NCBI GenBank assembly: GCA_023667185.1
Contig: JAMPAP010000001.1
Span: 853,852-917,851 of the forward strand
From: Lachnoclostridium sp.
GTDB taxonomy: Bacteria; Bacteroidota; Bacteroidia; Bacteroidales; Muribaculaceae
Length of the DNA stretch: 64,000 nucleotides
Direction of reading: 5' to 3'
Shown: piece by piece, positions 26,433-35,109 of the stretch
Layout: each line of letters starts with the position of its first letter
Position numbering within the stretch: the first letter of the stretch is position 1
Position numbers and translations under genes: made by a program
Notes under the pieces: generated by a model
Told to the model about the DNA's origin: nothing
Seen by the model: the letters and a program-made list of their open reading frames with translations, nothing else
The model's database searches: none

Positions 26433-26593
26433 GAGCCTGTCCCATAATATATGTTAACGCTGAGGTCGCATCTATCGGGTGATTTTGAAGCTGTCGCTCG
26501 GTCACAATGCTACAACATTGCTCCCTCACGCCAACTTCAAAATCCCTCCGAGATATGCGACCTCAGCGTTAACATATATTATGGGACAGGCTC
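26433..26593. mobile_element. MITE-like palindromic element, 161 bp, with TAA target duplication
   Basis: The first 39 bases (GAGCCTGTCCCATAATATAT.. to 26471) are repeated as exact complement at the right end. Pairing continues imperfectly to a central CAATGCTACAACATTG, so the whole element is one long palindrome. TAA flanks both ends; the left one is the stop codon of the preceding gene. No coding frame is present. GAG/CTC ends and a TNA duplication point to an IS5-superfamily transposase acting in trans (inference). Confidence 0.8.
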
Positions 26594-26594
26594 T

Positions 26595-26617
26595 AAGCGG
26601 AGCCAGAGGCTCCGCTT
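26595..26617. terminator. Perfect 10-bp hairpin between convergent genes
   Basis: AAGCGGAGCC (26595-26604) pairs with GGCTCCGCTT (26608-26617) around AGA. It lies 16 bp past the murI stop and after the plus-strand run, so it may end both transcripts. T runs are weak. Confidence 0.5.
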
Positions 26618-26632
26618 GATGTCATGATGTCG

Positions 26633-27472
26633 TTATGACATTATGTCGATGTGGTCAACCTTGACGGGTTCGTTGAGGAAGATGCGAGCCAGGTCGTTGA
26701 ACTTGTCGGGATTCTCAGTGGTGAGATAGCGGCAAGTGCCTCCGCGGGTGCACTTGGCAGCCATGTCGGGGTGACGTTCCATGTAATCGACCAGACTACG
26801 AGCCACAATCTCGCCCTGTGTAATCACACGGGCTCTCTCGGCTACTGCTTTCTGAATCTTAGGCAGCAGGAGGGGGTAGTGGGTGCAGGCGAGGACTATG
26901 GTGTCAATGTCAGTGTCCTGCTCGAAGAGCCGGTCGACATATTTCTGAACGAAGTAGTCGGCTCCGGGGCCGTCAGCCTCTTTGTTTTCCACTAATGGGA
27001 CAAGCATGGGGCAAGCCTCGGAGACTGTGCGGAACTTGGGGAAGAACTTAGCTACCTCTATATCGTAGCTGCCGGAGCTTACGGTGCCGGGGGTGGCCAT
27101 GATGCCTACGGTACCATCGGAGATGTTGCCGATGGCCTCGACGGTGGGGCGGATTACGCCGAGCACTCTGCGGTCAGGGTCGAGCAGCGGCAGGTCGTGC
27201 TGCTGGATGGTGCGGAGCGCTTTGGCTGAGGCGGTGTTGCAGGCCAGGATGACCAGATGGCATCCGCGGCTGAATAGAGCCTTCACGGCATCGAGAGTGA
27301 AGCGGTAGACTACGTCAAACGAGCGGGTGCCGTAAGGGGCACGGGCGTTGTCGCCGAGGTAGAGGTAATCATATTCAGGCATGGCGCGGCGTATCTCCTT
27401 GAGGATTGTGAGGCCGCCGTAACCGGAGTCAAATACTCCTATCGGACCAGCTGCTGATGGATATTTTTCCAT
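26633..27472 (-). CDS. murI: Glutamate racemase MurI
   Basis: 279 residues from ATG 27472; an in-frame TTG at 27484 overlaps nuoN and is less likely. MurI supplies D-glutamate for peptidoglycan. Motifs: GVFDSGYGGLT near the N-terminus, YLGDNARAPYG, catalytic Cys78 (LACNTAS) and Cys196 (LACTHYP). It begins 4 bp after the nuoN stop, so it is probably the last gene of the long nuo/atp transcript despite its unrelated job. Confidence 0.94.
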   Translation of the reverse strand: MEKYPSAAGPIGVFDSGYGGLTILKEIRRAMPEYDYLYLGDNARAPYGTRSFDVVYRFTLDAVKALFSRGCHLVILACNTASAKALRTIQQHDLPLLDPDRRVLGVIRPTVEAIGNISDGTVGIMATPGTVSSGSYDIEVAKFFPKFRTVSEACPMLVPLVENKEADGPGADYFVQKYVDRLFEQDTDIDTIVLACTHYPLLLPKIQKAVAERARVITQGEIVARSLVDYMERHPDMAAKCTRGGTCRYLTTENPDKFNDLARIFLNEPVKVDHIDIMS

Positions 27473-27476
27473 ATCG

Positions 27477-28922
27477 TTATGCAACTACGTTAAGCAGATA
27501 GTCGTAGAAGTAAGAGATGATGCCGAGACCGAGAATGCCGGCCATGCAGATCCACATACCGAGGCGTTCGGAGCAAGCCGAGCGGAAAGTGGCGATGGGG
27601 TTCTCGCTTTCGTTGATAAACATGGCTTTCACCACGAGGAGGTAGTAGTAGAGAGATATAATAGTGTTGATCAACGCGATAAGCACGAGGACATAAAGGG
27701 CGGCCGAGCCGGTGCCGTTAAGGGCAGAGGTGAAGACGAAGAACTTGCTGAAGAATCCGGCGAAGGGGGGGATACCTGCCAGAGAGAACATGGCGAGCAT
27801 CATCGTGAAAGCCAGACGGGGATTGGTCTTGTAGAGGCCATTATAGTCGTCCATGTCAAGCTTGCCGGTGGCATTTTCGATAGCCCCTATCACACCGAAT
27901 GCGGCGAGGTTAGAGAATACATATACCAGCACATAGAACATCAGCGCTGATACGCCCATGGCATTGCATCCGATGGCGGCGAGCATGATGTAACCGGCTT
28001 GCGAGATGGATGAGAATGCAAGGAAGCGCTTCATGTTGCGCTGGCGCATGGCGAAGAGGTTACCGATGGTGATGGTGCAGATGATGATGGCGTAGAGCAT
28101 CCACTCCCAAACCTCGTCGTAGAGGATGCCGAAAGCCTGGGTGAAGACCATCAGGAAGGCAAATGCAGCCGAACCCTTGGAGATAACCGAGAGGTAAGAG
28201 GTGACGGGGGTGGGAGCACCCTGGTAAACGTCGGCAGTCCAGAGGTGGAAAGGAACGAGCGAGAGCTTGAAACCGAAACCGGCCATGACGAATGCGAGAG
28301 CGATGACGATCATCACGGTGAGGTCAGTGCCGATCAGGGCGTAGTAGATACCCTGATAGTAGAGAGTGCCGGTGAGGGCGTACACGAGCGATAGACCCAT
28401 CATCATGATTGCTGAAGAGAATACAGCGGTCAGGATATACTTGATGGCGGCTTCGTGGCTCTCGTAGCGGTTTTTGTCGAAGGCAGCGAGGGCGGCCAGA
28501 GGCAGCGAAGCGGTCTCGAGGCCGATGACAAACATCAGGAAGTGGCGCGACGACATCATCAGGTACATACCGAAGAGGGTAAGCATGATCAGCTCGTAGA
28601 ACTCACCGCGGCGGATGGAGGTAAACTCGCTGTCGGTCCACTTGATGGCCTGAATCATTACGATGAGCGCTCCTACGTTGAGGATATTTTTGATGGCGAT
28701 GATGGCCGGTGAGGTGACATACATGCCTGCGAAAGCGACGGTGTCGGCCTTGAGCAGGGGGCAGAACCCGAATATGGTGAAGATGGCGAAGAGAACGCAG
28801 CTCACTACCGGGAGCGCACTGCGAGCCTTGTCGCTGAAAAATGTATCATAGATGAAAACTAACAGAAATACGATTAACAATCCTATTTCTTGCTTCATTG
28901 CTAAAAACTGTGAGTAATCCAT
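27477..28922 (-). CDS. nuoN: NADH-quinone oxidoreductase subunit N
   Basis: 481 residues, about fourteen membrane helices, with the antiporter-like (Proton_antipo_M) core including a broken helix with KxSLVPFHLWTADVYQG. It is one of three proton-pumping membrane subunits of complex I. It lies last of the nuo genes, 15 bp after nuoM and 4 bp before murI. Confidence 0.93.
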   Translation of the reverse strand: MDYSQFLAMKQEIGLLIVFLLVFIYDTFFSDKARSALPVVSCVLFAIFTIFGFCPLLKADTVAFAGMYVTSPAIIAIKNILNVGALIVMIQAIKWTDSEFTSIRRGEFYELIMLTLFGMYLMMSSRHFLMFVIGLETASLPLAALAAFDKNRYESHEAAIKYILTAVFSSAIMMMGLSLVYALTGTLYYQGIYYALIGTDLTVMIVIALAFVMAGFGFKLSLVPFHLWTADVYQGAPTPVTSYLSVISKGSAAFAFLMVFTQAFGILYDEVWEWMLYAIIICTITIGNLFAMRQRNMKRFLAFSSISQAGYIMLAAIGCNAMGVSALMFYVLVYVFSNLAAFGVIGAIENATGKLDMDDYNGLYKTNPRLAFTMMLAMFSLAGIPPFAGFFSKFFVFTSALNGTGSAALYVLVLIALINTIISLYYYLLVVKAMFINESENPIATFRSACSERLGMWICMAGILGLGIISYFYDYLLNVVA

Positions 28923-28937
28923 TGGTGTCTGTCTTGT

Positions 28938-30443
28938 TTAGTTCATGCCTAAAACTGAGAAAATCTGAGGACTGAAAGTGGTCTTTATAAGATCGGCGAA
29001 GAAGTTGGGGAAGCAGCCGATAGCAGCGACGCATACCACGAGGGTAGCTGTCGAGAGGCGTTCCCACCACTTGGCGTCGGTCAGCTCGCGGTGGTGCTCG
29101 TTGTAGACGGGGCCGTAGAGGAGCTTGCCGACCACGCGGAGGATGTAGACAGCGGTGATCACGATCGAGCAGCAGGCAGCGATGGTGAAGCAGCGGTGGA
29201 ACATATCAGCGTGCTCGAATGATCCTACGAAGATGGTCATTTCAGCGACGAAGCCGCTAAGGCCGGGGAGACCCAGCGAAGCCATACCGGCAATTACGTA
29301 GCAGACCGAGAGGTAGGGTAGGATCTGCATCAAGCCGCCCATCTCGCGGATGTCGCGGGTGTGGGTTCGACCGTAGATCATACCGATGAGGGCGAAGAAG
29401 AGAGCCGTCATAAGGCCGTGGCTGAGCATCTGCATGATGGCACCGGTCATTGCTGTGGTGTTGAGCATGAGGATGGCGAAAAGCACGAGTCCGCAGTGAG
29501 AAACCGAGGAGTAAGCGTTGATATACTTGAGGTCGTTCTGCACGCAGGCGCTGAATGCACCGTAGACCACCGAGATACCGGTCAGTATAAGGAATATCCA
29601 GGCCAGTTCCTGAGCTGCCTGGGGCATCAGGAAGATAGCGACGCGGAAGCAGCCGTAGCCACCGAGCTTCATGAGCACACCGGCGTGGAGCATTGACACG
29701 GCGGTGGGGGCAGATGCGTGACCGTCAGGTGACCATGTGTGGAAGGGGAACATGGCCCCGAGGACGCCGAAGCCTACGAAGGTCATCGGGAAGAGGAAGC
29801 GCTGCCAGCCTTCAGAGATGGCCTCGTTGCGGGCGATCTCGAGGAGGTTCCAAGTCAGCGGTTGACCGGCGGGAGCAGAGTGGTGGTAGATACCTATGAG
29901 GCCGAGCATCAGGAAAGCCGAGCCACCCATGAGCATGAGTGTAAGCTTCATAGCCGAGTAGTTCTTGTTACCGCTGCCCCATACACCGATGAGCAGGTAC
30001 ATCGGGATAAGAGCCACTTCGTAGAACATGAACATGGTGAAGAGGTCAATCGAGATGAAGAAGCCGAACACACCTGTAGAGAGCAAGATCAGCCAGAGGA
30101 AGAACTCCTTGGGCTGTGGAATCTCCCAGGAAGCGAAGCTACCGGTAAGGAGGATTATAGAGGAGAGGATGAGCATGGCGATGGATATACCGTCGACACC
30201 AACGGCGAGGTTGATGTTGAGCGGTGTGAACCATGACCAGCTACCGGTGTAGAGCATTTCTTCATCGGCGCCGGCAGCGCGGAGGCCCAGATAGTCGATG
30301 AGCAGCCACACTGACAGGGCAGTGAGCACCACTGAGCCTGTAACGGCAACGGCGCGAATCTGCCGGATATTTTGGCAAAGGGCAAGACACAGCAGCATGA
30401 CCACCGGTATTACCACGAAATAGATTAATATGTTAGAAAACAT
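28938..30443 (-). CDS. nuoM: NADH-quinone oxidoreductase subunit M
   Basis: 501 residues, polytopic, with the antiporter-like motifs YEVALIPMYLLIG (conserved membrane glutamate) and FHTWSPDGHASAPT. NuoM is the second antiporter-like proton channel of complex I. It is placed 34 bp after nuoL and 15 bp before nuoN on the same strand. Confidence 0.94.
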   Translation of the reverse strand: MFSNILIYFVVIPVVMLLCLALCQNIRQIRAVAVTGSVVLTALSVWLLIDYLGLRAAGADEEMLYTGSWSWFTPLNINLAVGVDGISIAMLILSSIILLTGSFASWEIPQPKEFFLWLILLSTGVFGFFISIDLFTMFMFYEVALIPMYLLIGVWGSGNKNYSAMKLTLMLMGGSAFLMLGLIGIYHHSAPAGQPLTWNLLEIARNEAISEGWQRFLFPMTFVGFGVLGAMFPFHTWSPDGHASAPTAVSMLHAGVLMKLGGYGCFRVAIFLMPQAAQELAWIFLILTGISVVYGAFSACVQNDLKYINAYSSVSHCGLVLFAILMLNTTAMTGAIMQMLSHGLMTALFFALIGMIYGRTHTRDIREMGGLMQILPYLSVCYVIAGMASLGLPGLSGFVAEMTIFVGSFEHADMFHRCFTIAACCSIVITAVYILRVVGKLLYGPVYNEHHRELTDAKWWERLSTATLVVCVAAIGCFPNFFADLIKTTFSPQIFSVLGMN

Positions 30444-30477
30444 TGAGTTATTATATTTGCAGTTACATTAATCATAT

Positions 30478-32412
30478 TCATAACACACAGAAGGCAGTGA
30501 CAGCACCCAGTAAGACGGCACCGATGAGATACCACCAGATATACATCTGTACTTTTCCGTTCTGGAGACCTTTGACGGCAACGGAAGCTTTGTTGGTGAC
30601 GAAGGCGAGGCCGTTCATAGCGCCGTCGATGACGTGGCGGTCAAACCAAGCGATAGGCTTGCAGATACCGTCGAAGATGATGCGGCGGGTGATGAAGAGG
30701 TAGAGCTCATCCCAGTAGAAGCGGTGGTGGGCAGCCTCCCAGAGCCAGCGGGCAGAGTCGGCCATGGCGCGGGGGTTGTCGTTCTTGACGCGGTAGAGCT
30801 TCATGGCGAAGAGGATGCCGATGAGAGCTACGATGACGCTTGTGATGGCGATGGGGCCGTTGAGGTGGATGTTGTATTCCTGACCATCGAAGGTGACATA
30901 TTTACCGAAGTCGATCAATCCGCATACGGTAGATATGGCAGCGAGGATAATCAGCGGCAGTGACATGGTCCAGGGTGAATCATGGGGGGTGTGGAGGCCT
31001 TCAGCCTTGTAGTCGCGATCTTCCCACCAGAATACCAGGAAGTAGAGACGGAACATATAGAACGCAGTCATACCGGCTACGAGCAGCAGCCAAGCGCCCC
31101 AGAACCAGTGGAGCTCGAAAGCTGCGCTGACGATTTCGTCTTTTGACCAGAAGCCGGCGAAGGGAGGGATGCCGGCGATGGCAAGACATCCGATGAGGAA
31201 TGTGATGTGGGTGATAGGCATGTATTTGCGGAGACCACCCATCTCAGTGTAATTGTTGGAGTGAACGGCATGGATGAGTGCGCCTGCTCCGAGGAAGAGG
31301 AGCCCCTTGAACATGGCGTGAGTGAAGAGGTGGAACATTGAAGCCATGTAGCCGAGGCCGTGGTGAATCTCAGGGCGTGCAACACCGAGAGCTACCATCA
31401 TGAAGGCGATCTGCGAGATGGTGGAGAAGGCGAGGACGCGCTTGATGTCGATCTGAGTGCAGGCTACCACTGCGGCGTAGAATGCTGTGACGCAGCCTAC
31501 GATTGTGACAACCATCAGAGCTGCCTCCTCAAGCAGATAGAGCGGGAAGAGACGTGCTACGAGGTAAACACCGGCAACCACCATTGTCGCGGCGTGGATA
31601 AGAGCCGAGACGGGGGTGGGGCCTTCCATAGCGTCAGGGAGCCAGATGTGGAGGGGCATCATCGCTGATTTGCCCATACCACCTATATATATAAGTACGA
31701 GTGCCCAGGTCATGACCGAAGCTCCCATGAAAGTGGCGCCACCCATTGAGGCGAGTACCCCTTCAGGGTTATTGGTCATCGAGAGGAAGTCAAACGTCTG
31801 GGTATAGAACGAGAGGACGAGGATACCGATGAGGAAGAACAGGTCAGCAAATCGGGTGACGATAAATGCCTTCTTACAAGCAGCTACAGCGGCGGGCGAG
31901 GTGTAGAAGAAGCCGATTAGCAGGAATGAAGAAGCACCCACGAGTTCCCAGAATATATACATCTGGAAAATGTTGGTGGCAACCACCAGACCGAGCATCG
32001 AGAAGCTGAAGAGCGACAGGAAAGCGTAGTAGCGCTGGAAGCCCTTCTCGCCGTGCATATAACCCATAGAATAGAGGTGAACCATGAATGAAATCGTAGG
32101 GATAACGATAAGCATCATAGCTGAGATGGGGTCAAGAAGGAAGCCGAGCTTTATTACGAGATTGTCAGTGAACTGAAGCCAGGTGGTGTCAAATATCATG
32201 CACTGGAGGCGGTCAGTACCATCGACAAAGAGCGGGTTACCGGAGAAATAGTAAGTGAAAGCCGTGTAGTAGGACAAAACGAGCACGGTGCCCATGCCGA
32301 GTGTGCCGAGCACACCGGCTACCACGGGACGCATTTTAACTCCTCCGAGGCCGAGCAGGAGGAACATAAAAAGCGGTATGGCAAGGATTAATACGGGAAT
32401 TGTTGCGTCCAT
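30478..32412 (-). CDS. nuoL: NADH-quinone oxidoreductase subunit L
   Basis: 644 residues. It has the NuoL/ND5 arrangement: an N-terminal antiporter core (WELVGASSFLLIGF, MPLHIWLPDAMEGPTPVSAL, HAMFKGLLFLGAG) and a C-terminal extension that should form the long lateral helix running along NuoM and NuoN. It is the distal proton pump of complex I. It begins 6 bp after the nuoK stop. Confidence 0.95.
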   Translation of the reverse strand: MDATIPVLILAIPLFMFLLLGLGGVKMRPVVAGVLGTLGMGTVLVLSYYTAFTYYFSGNPLFVDGTDRLQCMIFDTTWLQFTDNLVIKLGFLLDPISAMMLIVIPTISFMVHLYSMGYMHGEKGFQRYYAFLSLFSFSMLGLVVATNIFQMYIFWELVGASSFLLIGFFYTSPAAVAACKKAFIVTRFADLFFLIGILVLSFYTQTFDFLSMTNNPEGVLASMGGATFMGASVMTWALVLIYIGGMGKSAMMPLHIWLPDAMEGPTPVSALIHAATMVVAGVYLVARLFPLYLLEEAALMVVTIVGCVTAFYAAVVACTQIDIKRVLAFSTISQIAFMMVALGVARPEIHHGLGYMASMFHLFTHAMFKGLLFLGAGALIHAVHSNNYTEMGGLRKYMPITHITFLIGCLAIAGIPPFAGFWSKDEIVSAAFELHWFWGAWLLLVAGMTAFYMFRLYFLVFWWEDRDYKAEGLHTPHDSPWTMSLPLIILAAISTVCGLIDFGKYVTFDGQEYNIHLNGPIAITSVIVALIGILFAMKLYRVKNDNPRAMADSARWLWEAAHHRFYWDELYLFITRRIIFDGICKPIAWFDRHVIDGAMNGLAFVTNKASVAVKGLQNGKVQMYIWWYLIGAVLLGAVTAFCVL

Positions 32413-32418
32413 ATTGCC

Positions 32419-32730
32419 TTAGAATTTCATTTCAGTGACCGCGCGCACGTCAATATTCTTGCTGACGCGGTAGAGGTTAATAATAATCGAGATAGCGAGC
32501 GCCGTCTCAGCGGCAGCAATAGCAATGCTGAATAGGGTGAACATCATTCCTTCGGTCGAGCCGGGGAAGAGGTAACGGTTGAACACCACGAAGTTGATGT
32601 CAACGGCGTTGAGCATCAGCTCCAGGGAGATGAGCATTGCGATCATATTGCGGCGGGTAAGGAAACCGTAGACTCCGCAGCAGAACATCACCAGAGCCGG
32701 GATGAGGTAGTATATCAATGTAATATCCAT
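32419..32730 (-). CDS. nuoK: NADH-quinone oxidoreductase subunit K
   Basis: 103 residues with three membrane helices. The helix-2 segment MIAMLISLELMLNAVDINF carries the conserved glutamate of NuoK, and AAAETALAISIII supplies the second. Together they are part of the central proton path. It starts 8 bp after nuoJ. Confidence 0.94.
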   Translation of the reverse strand: MDITLIYYLIPALVMFCCGVYGFLTRRNMIAMLISLELMLNAVDINFVVFNRYLFPGSTEGMMFTLFSIAIAAAETALAISIIINLYRVSKNIDVRAVTEMKF

Positions 32731-32738
32731 AGGTCACA

Positions 32739-33254
32739 TTAGCGTTTGCGGGCAACGACAACGCCGCCGATTATACATGCGAGCAAGAGGACGCTGATAG
32801 CCTCGAAGGGGAGGAGATATTGGCCGTGACCGGTGCCCATCATGATGTTACCGATGGTGTGCATGTCAGGGTTATCCATTTCGGGGAGTGAGGTCAGCAG
32901 GTCAGCGCAGCGGGTGATTAGCGCCCAGCCGGTGACGAGACCTACAGCAATTGCTCCGATTAAACCTAAAACTTCTTTACGCGAAGTGAGCTGCTGGGAG
33001 TTGTTTCCGGGGTGAGTGGTCAGGAAAATCGAGAACACAAAGAGGACAACAATACCGCCTGCGTAGACAGCAATCTGCACGGTGCCGAGAAACTCGTAGT
33101 CGAGCTTGATGTAAAGGGCAGCCGTAGCGAAGAGTACAAACAGGAGGTAGGTCGCGGCCCGCAGGATCTTGCGGGTGGTGACCGTCAGCAGAGAGAAGAC
33201 GACAATCGCGATGGCGATTATCCAGTAAACGATGCTACTTCCTAATGAATCCAT
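32739..33254 (-). CDS. nuoJ: NADH-quinone oxidoreductase subunit J
   Basis: 171 residues, five membrane helices. The conserved segment LGTVQIAVYAGGIVVLFVF contains the pi-bulge helix that couples quinone reduction to pumping. It is placed between nuoI (26 bp gap) and nuoK (8 bp). Confidence 0.94.
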   Translation of the reverse strand: MDSLGSSIVYWIIAIAIVVFSLLTVTTRKILRAATYLLFVLFATAALYIKLDYEFLGTVQIAVYAGGIVVLFVFSIFLTTHPGNNSQQLTSRKEVLGLIGAIAVGLVTGWALITRCADLLTSLPEMDNPDMHTIGNIMMGTGHGQYLLPFEAISVLLLACIIGGVVVARKR

Positions 33255-33280
33255 TATGTTGATTTCTAAGTAAATTCAAA

Positions 33281-34048
33281 TCATGCTTTGAGGGTGTCGT
33301 CAGAGTTTTGGTCGGCCGCTTTTGCGCGCTCGGCTTTGAGGCGGGCGGCTTTTTCGAGGGCTGCTTTGATGCGGGCCTCTTTTTCGGGGTCGCCGGCGGC
33401 GGCAGCGAGAGCTTTTGATGCGGGGTCATCGGCTTTGAGAGTCGGGGCATCATCAGCGGCGGCGGGAGCGGGAGCTTGGTCAGCTGCAGCGGCGGCTTTT
33501 TTCTTGGCTTCGGCGGCGGCTTTTGCGGCGGCGATCTTAGCCTCTTTTTCGGCCTTGAGTTTCTCTATCTCTTCAGGAGTGGGCTGTGGTTCAGGCTTGT
33601 CAGGGAGATAGTTGAGCTGCTTGACGAGCTTATCGCGGGTGAACACGGCCTGCTCGAAGTCATTAGAGAAAGCGAGGGCGTCGGTAGGACAATTGGTCAC
33701 GCAAAGGTTGCAGAATGTGCAGCATCCGAGGTCGTAGATGTATTTGTCGAGGTGCTTTTTCTTTTTGCCGTCCCATGTCTCGCGGGTAGAGATGTCGAGG
33801 GAGATAGTGCCGTTAGGGCAGACGCGCTCGCAGGTTCCGCAGGCGATGCAGCGGTGGTTGCCGTCCTTGTCGTAGATTAGCTCGAGGATGGCGCGGAAGC
33901 GTGGTGCAACGGGCAGGTTGTCGCGGTTGTCGGGATAGGTTTCTGTAATTTTAGGCGTGACAAACTCTTTTCCGGTGACCTGGAGGCCTTTGATTAGGCT
34001 CATGATGCCGGTACCGAGGTTTGAGAAGTAATCTTTTACACTACCCAT
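33281..34048 (-). CDS. nuoI: NADH-quinone oxidoreductase subunit I with long Ala/Lys/Glu tail
   Basis: 255 residues against the usual 150-180. Two 4Fe-4S motifs are complete: Cys67, 70, 73, 77 and Cys110, 113, 116, 120, binding the N6a/N6b clusters that lead electrons to NuoB. From about residue 157 the protein has an added tail of nearly 100 residues made of A, K, E, D and P (many KAEKEAKIAAAKAAAEAKK-like stretches), probably a charged helix followed by a flexible end. It is the first nuo gene after the atp block, 52 bp below atpG, and no consensus promoter is visible in that gap. Confidence 0.94.
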   Translation of the reverse strand: MGSVKDYFSNLGTGIMSLIKGLQVTGKEFVTPKITETYPDNRDNLPVAPRFRAILELIYDKDGNHRCIACGTCERVCPNGTISLDISTRETWDGKKKKHLDKYIYDLGCCTFCNLCVTNCPTDALAFSNDFEQAVFTRDKLVKQLNYLPDKPEPQPTPEEIEKLKAEKEAKIAAAKAAAEAKKKAAAAADQAPAPAAADDAPTLKADDPASKALAAAAGDPEKEARIKAALEKAARLKAERAKAADQNSDDTLKA

Positions 34049-34100
34049 ATTGGAAAACTACTTATAATAAATGTAAAAAGTGAAATGAAATTCAGTGGGA

Positions 34101-34982
34101 TTATCTGACTTGACCGCCGACGATGTCGAGGAGCTCAGTGGTGATGCTCTGCTGGCGGAGTTTGTTGTATTCGAGCTGGAGCTCTTCGAGGAGTTTTTGG
34201 GCGTTGTCGTTGGCGCTTTGCATGGCCATGATGCGTGCGGCCTGCTCTGAGGCTCGGTTTTCAGTGAATACTTCCTGCATGGCGGCGAGGAGGAACATGG
34301 GGAGCACTGAGACGAAGATTGACTGTGCGTCGGGCTCGAAGATGTAGGGGCGGCATACGACCTTTGATCCTTCGGGAAGGAATGATGCCGGGACTACGGG
34401 GAGTATATTGTCAGTGCGGAGCCGCTGGCGGCTTACACTCTGGAAGTTCATGTATAGGAGGTCGACTCGGTCAAAAGTGCCGTCGATGAATGAAGATTCG
34501 AGCTGACGGGTGAATGTTTTGACGTCGTCGCCGGTAGACTTGGAGTTGATGCCGTCAGGCTCGCTGACGGTGACACCGGGGATGTCGAGTTTACGGGAAG
34601 CTTTGGTAATTTTTTTACCGATGGGGATAATGGTGACTTTGACCGAGTCGCCATACCGGGCGCGGTAGTCATTGATGTTGACGATTACCTGCTTGAGGAT
34701 GTTCATGTTGTAGGCACCGCAAAGGCCATCGTCGGAGCCGAAGACAACGAGTCCGACAGAGGTTACATCGCGTGCTACTGTCAGAGGGGAGCTGAACTCG
34801 GCATCGGCAGTAAGGAGGTTTCCGAGGATGTGCTCAATCTGGCGGCGGAAGGGTAGGAGACGACGTAGAGCGGCTTCAGCGTGGTGCATTTTAGCTGAAG
34901 AGATCATTTTCATGGCTCCGGTGATTTTTTCGGAGGAGGCTACCGAGCCGATACGTCCTTTAAGTTCTCTGAGTGTTGCCAT
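34101..34982 (-). CDS. atpG: ATP synthase gamma subunit
   Basis: 293 residues. The central rotor shaft of F1: N- and C-terminal helices (RELKGRIGSVASSEKITGAM; NKLRQQSITTELLDIVGGQ) form the coiled coil inside the alpha/beta ring. It is last in the atp block; a 127-bp gap with a hairpin separates it from atpA, and nuoI follows after 52 bp. Confidence 0.95.
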   Translation of the reverse strand: MATLRELKGRIGSVASSEKITGAMKMISSAKMHHAEAALRRLLPFRRQIEHILGNLLTADAEFSSPLTVARDVTSVGLVVFGSDDGLCGAYNMNILKQVIVNINDYRARYGDSVKVTIIPIGKKITKASRKLDIPGVTVSEPDGINSKSTGDDVKTFTRQLESSFIDGTFDRVDLLYMNFQSVSRQRLRTDNILPVVPASFLPEGSKVVCRPYIFEPDAQSIFVSVLPMFLLAAMQEVFTENRASEQAARIMAMQSANDNAQKLLEELQLEYNKLRQQSITTELLDIVGGQVR

Positions 34983-35016
34983 TTATGATGTTTTGCGGTC
35001 AAAAGTGTTAAGAAGG

Positions 35017-35052
35017 GCGGGGAATCGGGGTTAATAGGGGGAGATTCCCCGC
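35017..35052 (-). other. GC-rich hairpin between atpA and atpG
   Basis: GCGGGGAATC (35017-35026) pairs exactly with GATTCCCCGC (35043-35052) around a 16-nt loop. It stands in the only long gap (127 bp) inside the atp block, with no T run, so RNA processing or partial attenuation is more likely than full termination. Confidence 0.5.
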
Positions 35053-35109
35053 GCTTCGTAACCGTGGTTTTACAATTATGAAAAAAGATGAGGAGTGAGG
35101 TGGAGTGGA

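Noticed and set aside
27473..27484. TTG start for murI within nuoN
   Set aside because: An ATG four codons later gives a normal-length protein and no overlap.
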